Made by a program: the position numbers and the translations under genes. The notes under the pieces are model-generated. The model was not told the origin of the DNA. It worked only from the letters and a program-made list of their open reading frames with translations, and did not search any database. Of a stretch of 15,566 bases of DNA, positions 14,539 to 15,566 are shown in pieces. Numbering within the stretch: position 1 is the stretch's first letter; each line of letters starts with the position of its first letter. Origin of the DNA: Firmicutes bacterium UBA5227 (lineage in GTDB: Bacteria; Bacillota; Clostridia; Tissierellales; Sedimentibacteraceae); the NCBI GenBank assembly GCA_002409285.1, contig DHUT01000023.1:40178-55743 (forward strand). The letters run 5' to 3'.

Positions 14539-15566
14539 ATGAATAAAAATGTAACAGTACCATTTTCATTTGAAATGCCCACAAAAATTGAATACGGCAG
14601 AGGAAGTGTGGCAAGACTACCGGAAATATTAAAGGAACTTGGCGTTAAAAAACCACTGTTCATTACAGGAAGCGGAAGTACGAGAAAGGTTCTCCTTCCA
14701 AAAGCTACAGTACATCTGGATAATGCAGGAATGGAATATGCAATATTCGATAAGGTTGAGGCAAATCCAAAGGATTATAACGTTGAAGAAGCAGCTAAGT
14801 TTGCCATTGAAAACAAAACCGACGGTATAGTTGCCCTTGGAGGCGGAAGCCCTATAGATGCTGCAAAAGCAGCTTCAGCAATAATCAGCTATGGAGGAAG
14901 TCTGAAGGATTATTACGGAAGATGGAAGGTAAAGGGACCTGTTCAGCCATTTGTGGTAATTCCTACAACAGCAGGCTCCGGAAGCGAGGTTACTTTCTCT
15001 TCAGTAATAACAGATACATCCGAGCAATTTAAGAAAACAGTTAAAAGCCAATACTTTGGACCAAAGGTAGCACTGCTTGACCCAGATCTGCTGGTTTCAT
15101 TGCCTGCAGGCACTACGGCTGCAACAGGAATAGATGCATTGACCCATGCTATAGAAGCATATTCGTGCACTGTTTCCGAACCAATTTCCGATGCATGCGC
15201 ATTATATGCCATTGAACTTATTTCCGAAAATATTCGTGAAGCTGTATTCAATCCTTCAAATATGGATGCAAGGTCAGGCATGCTTATAGGAAGTACATTG
15301 GCGGGTATTGCATTCAGTCATTCTGACGTTGCTTCGGTTCACTGCATGGCAGAAGCCATGGGCAGCCTGTATGATGCAGCTCACGGTGTTTGCAACGCCA
15401 TACTGCTTCCATATGTTATGGAATACAGCATGGACTATGCGGTTGAACAGTATGCCAGAATAGGAAGAGTGATGGGATCAACAGCTTCAGACGACAGACA
15501 GGCTGCAAAGGATGCGGTTGAAATAGTTAAACAGATGGTTAAGGATATAAAGCTGCCAACATTGAA
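14539..15566 (+). CDS. Iron-containing alcohol dehydrogenase, partial (3' end off the window)
   Basis: NAD(P)-dependent reductase of an aldehyde to an alcohol, family III. The 342 residues present run from MNKNVTVPFSFEMPTKIEYG to the right edge. They show the nucleotide-binding GGGSPIDAAK (101-110), PTTAGSGSEVT, and the four metal ligands D199, H203, H268 and H282 (GIDALTHAIEAYSC; VHCMAEAMGSLYDAAHG). AAGGAG at 14527-14532 is six bases before the ATG. It lies 48 bases after the aminotransferase and completes the visible part of the abfD operon. Context suggests a C4 or C5 hydroxy acid as product, for example 4-hydroxybutyrate. From memory it does not closely resemble the Clostridium kluyveri/C. 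aminobutyricum 4-hydroxybutyrate dehydrogenase, so I leave the substrate open. About 40 C-terminal residues should be missing. Confidence 0.92.
   Translation, partial: MNKNVTVPFSFEMPTKIEYGRGSVARLPEILKELGVKKPLFITGSGSTRKVLLPKATVHLDNAGMEYAIFDKVEANPKDYNVEEAAKFAIENKTDGIVALGGGSPIDAAKAASAIISYGGSLKDYYGRWKVKGPVQPFVVIPTTAGSGSEVTFSSVITDTSEQFKKTVKSQYFGPKVALLDPDLLVSLPAGTTAATGIDALTHAIEAYSCTVSEPISDACALYAIELISENIREAVFNPSNMDARSGMLIGSTLAGIAFSHSDVASVHCMAEAMGSLYDAAHGVCNAILLPYVMEYSMDYAVEQYARIGRVMGSTASDDRQAAKDAVEIVKQMVKDIKLPTL

Overview
The window reads as chromosomal DNA from a low-GC, strictly anaerobic, amino-acid-fermenting Firmicute. The signs are AT-rich intergenic DNA, strong AGGAGG-type ribosome binding sites, a pyruvate:ferredoxin oxidoreductase, an oxygen-sensitive 4-hydroxybutyryl-CoA dehydratase and a sigma-54 activator of clostridial type. 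A Clostridia or Tissierellia relative (Sedimentibacter- or Anaerovorax-like) is my guess; the genus is inference. No rRNA, tRNA, CRISPR array, insertion sequence or phage gene is visible.

Left part (1-2096, minus strand): a polyamine-uptake operon read right to left. It holds a PuuR-like XRE-cupin repressor, the ATPase PotA, and the permease PotB, which starts at a TTG two bases after potA and runs off the left edge. A textbook sigma-A promoter (2168-2196) drives it. Just downstream of that promoter lie alternating GTTTA/TAAAC half-sites that look like the operator, and a third copy lies at 2257-2273.

Middle part (2097-8048): a 494-bp intergenic region carries these sites, a short orphan coding tail with a hairpin terminator, and a good promoter for radA. 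Then, all on the plus strand and closely spaced, come radA, a MoxR-type AAA+ ATPase with an unusual Walker A end, its VWA-domain (NorD-like) partner, and a PAS/AAA+/Fis-type sigma-54 activator. A hairpin plus T-run (8191-8240) ends this unit.

Right part (8049-15566): the 249-bp gap before the next gene holds TyrR-like dyads (TGTTGC-N6-GCARCA type) and a near-perfect -24/-12 sigma-54 promoter (8248-8263). This drives abfD (4-hydroxybutyryl-CoA dehydratase), nifJ-type 2-oxoacid:ferredoxin oxidoreductase, a class I aminotransferase and an iron-containing alcohol dehydrogenase, which is cut by the right edge. The adjacent activator is the natural regulator.

The most interesting point is metabolic. 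The four enzymes do not match the standard GABA fermentation set: no class III GABA transaminase and no CoA transferase is seen. Taken in reverse gene order, they could form a route from a C5 amino acid semialdehyde to crotonyl-CoA. The steps would be reduction to 2-amino-5-hydroxyvalerate, transamination, then ferredoxin-linked oxidative decarboxylation straight to 4-hydroxybutyryl-CoA, then dehydration. This is a hypothesis; the conservative alternative is a 4-hydroxybutyrate branch with ferredoxin and amino-group housekeeping genes alongside.
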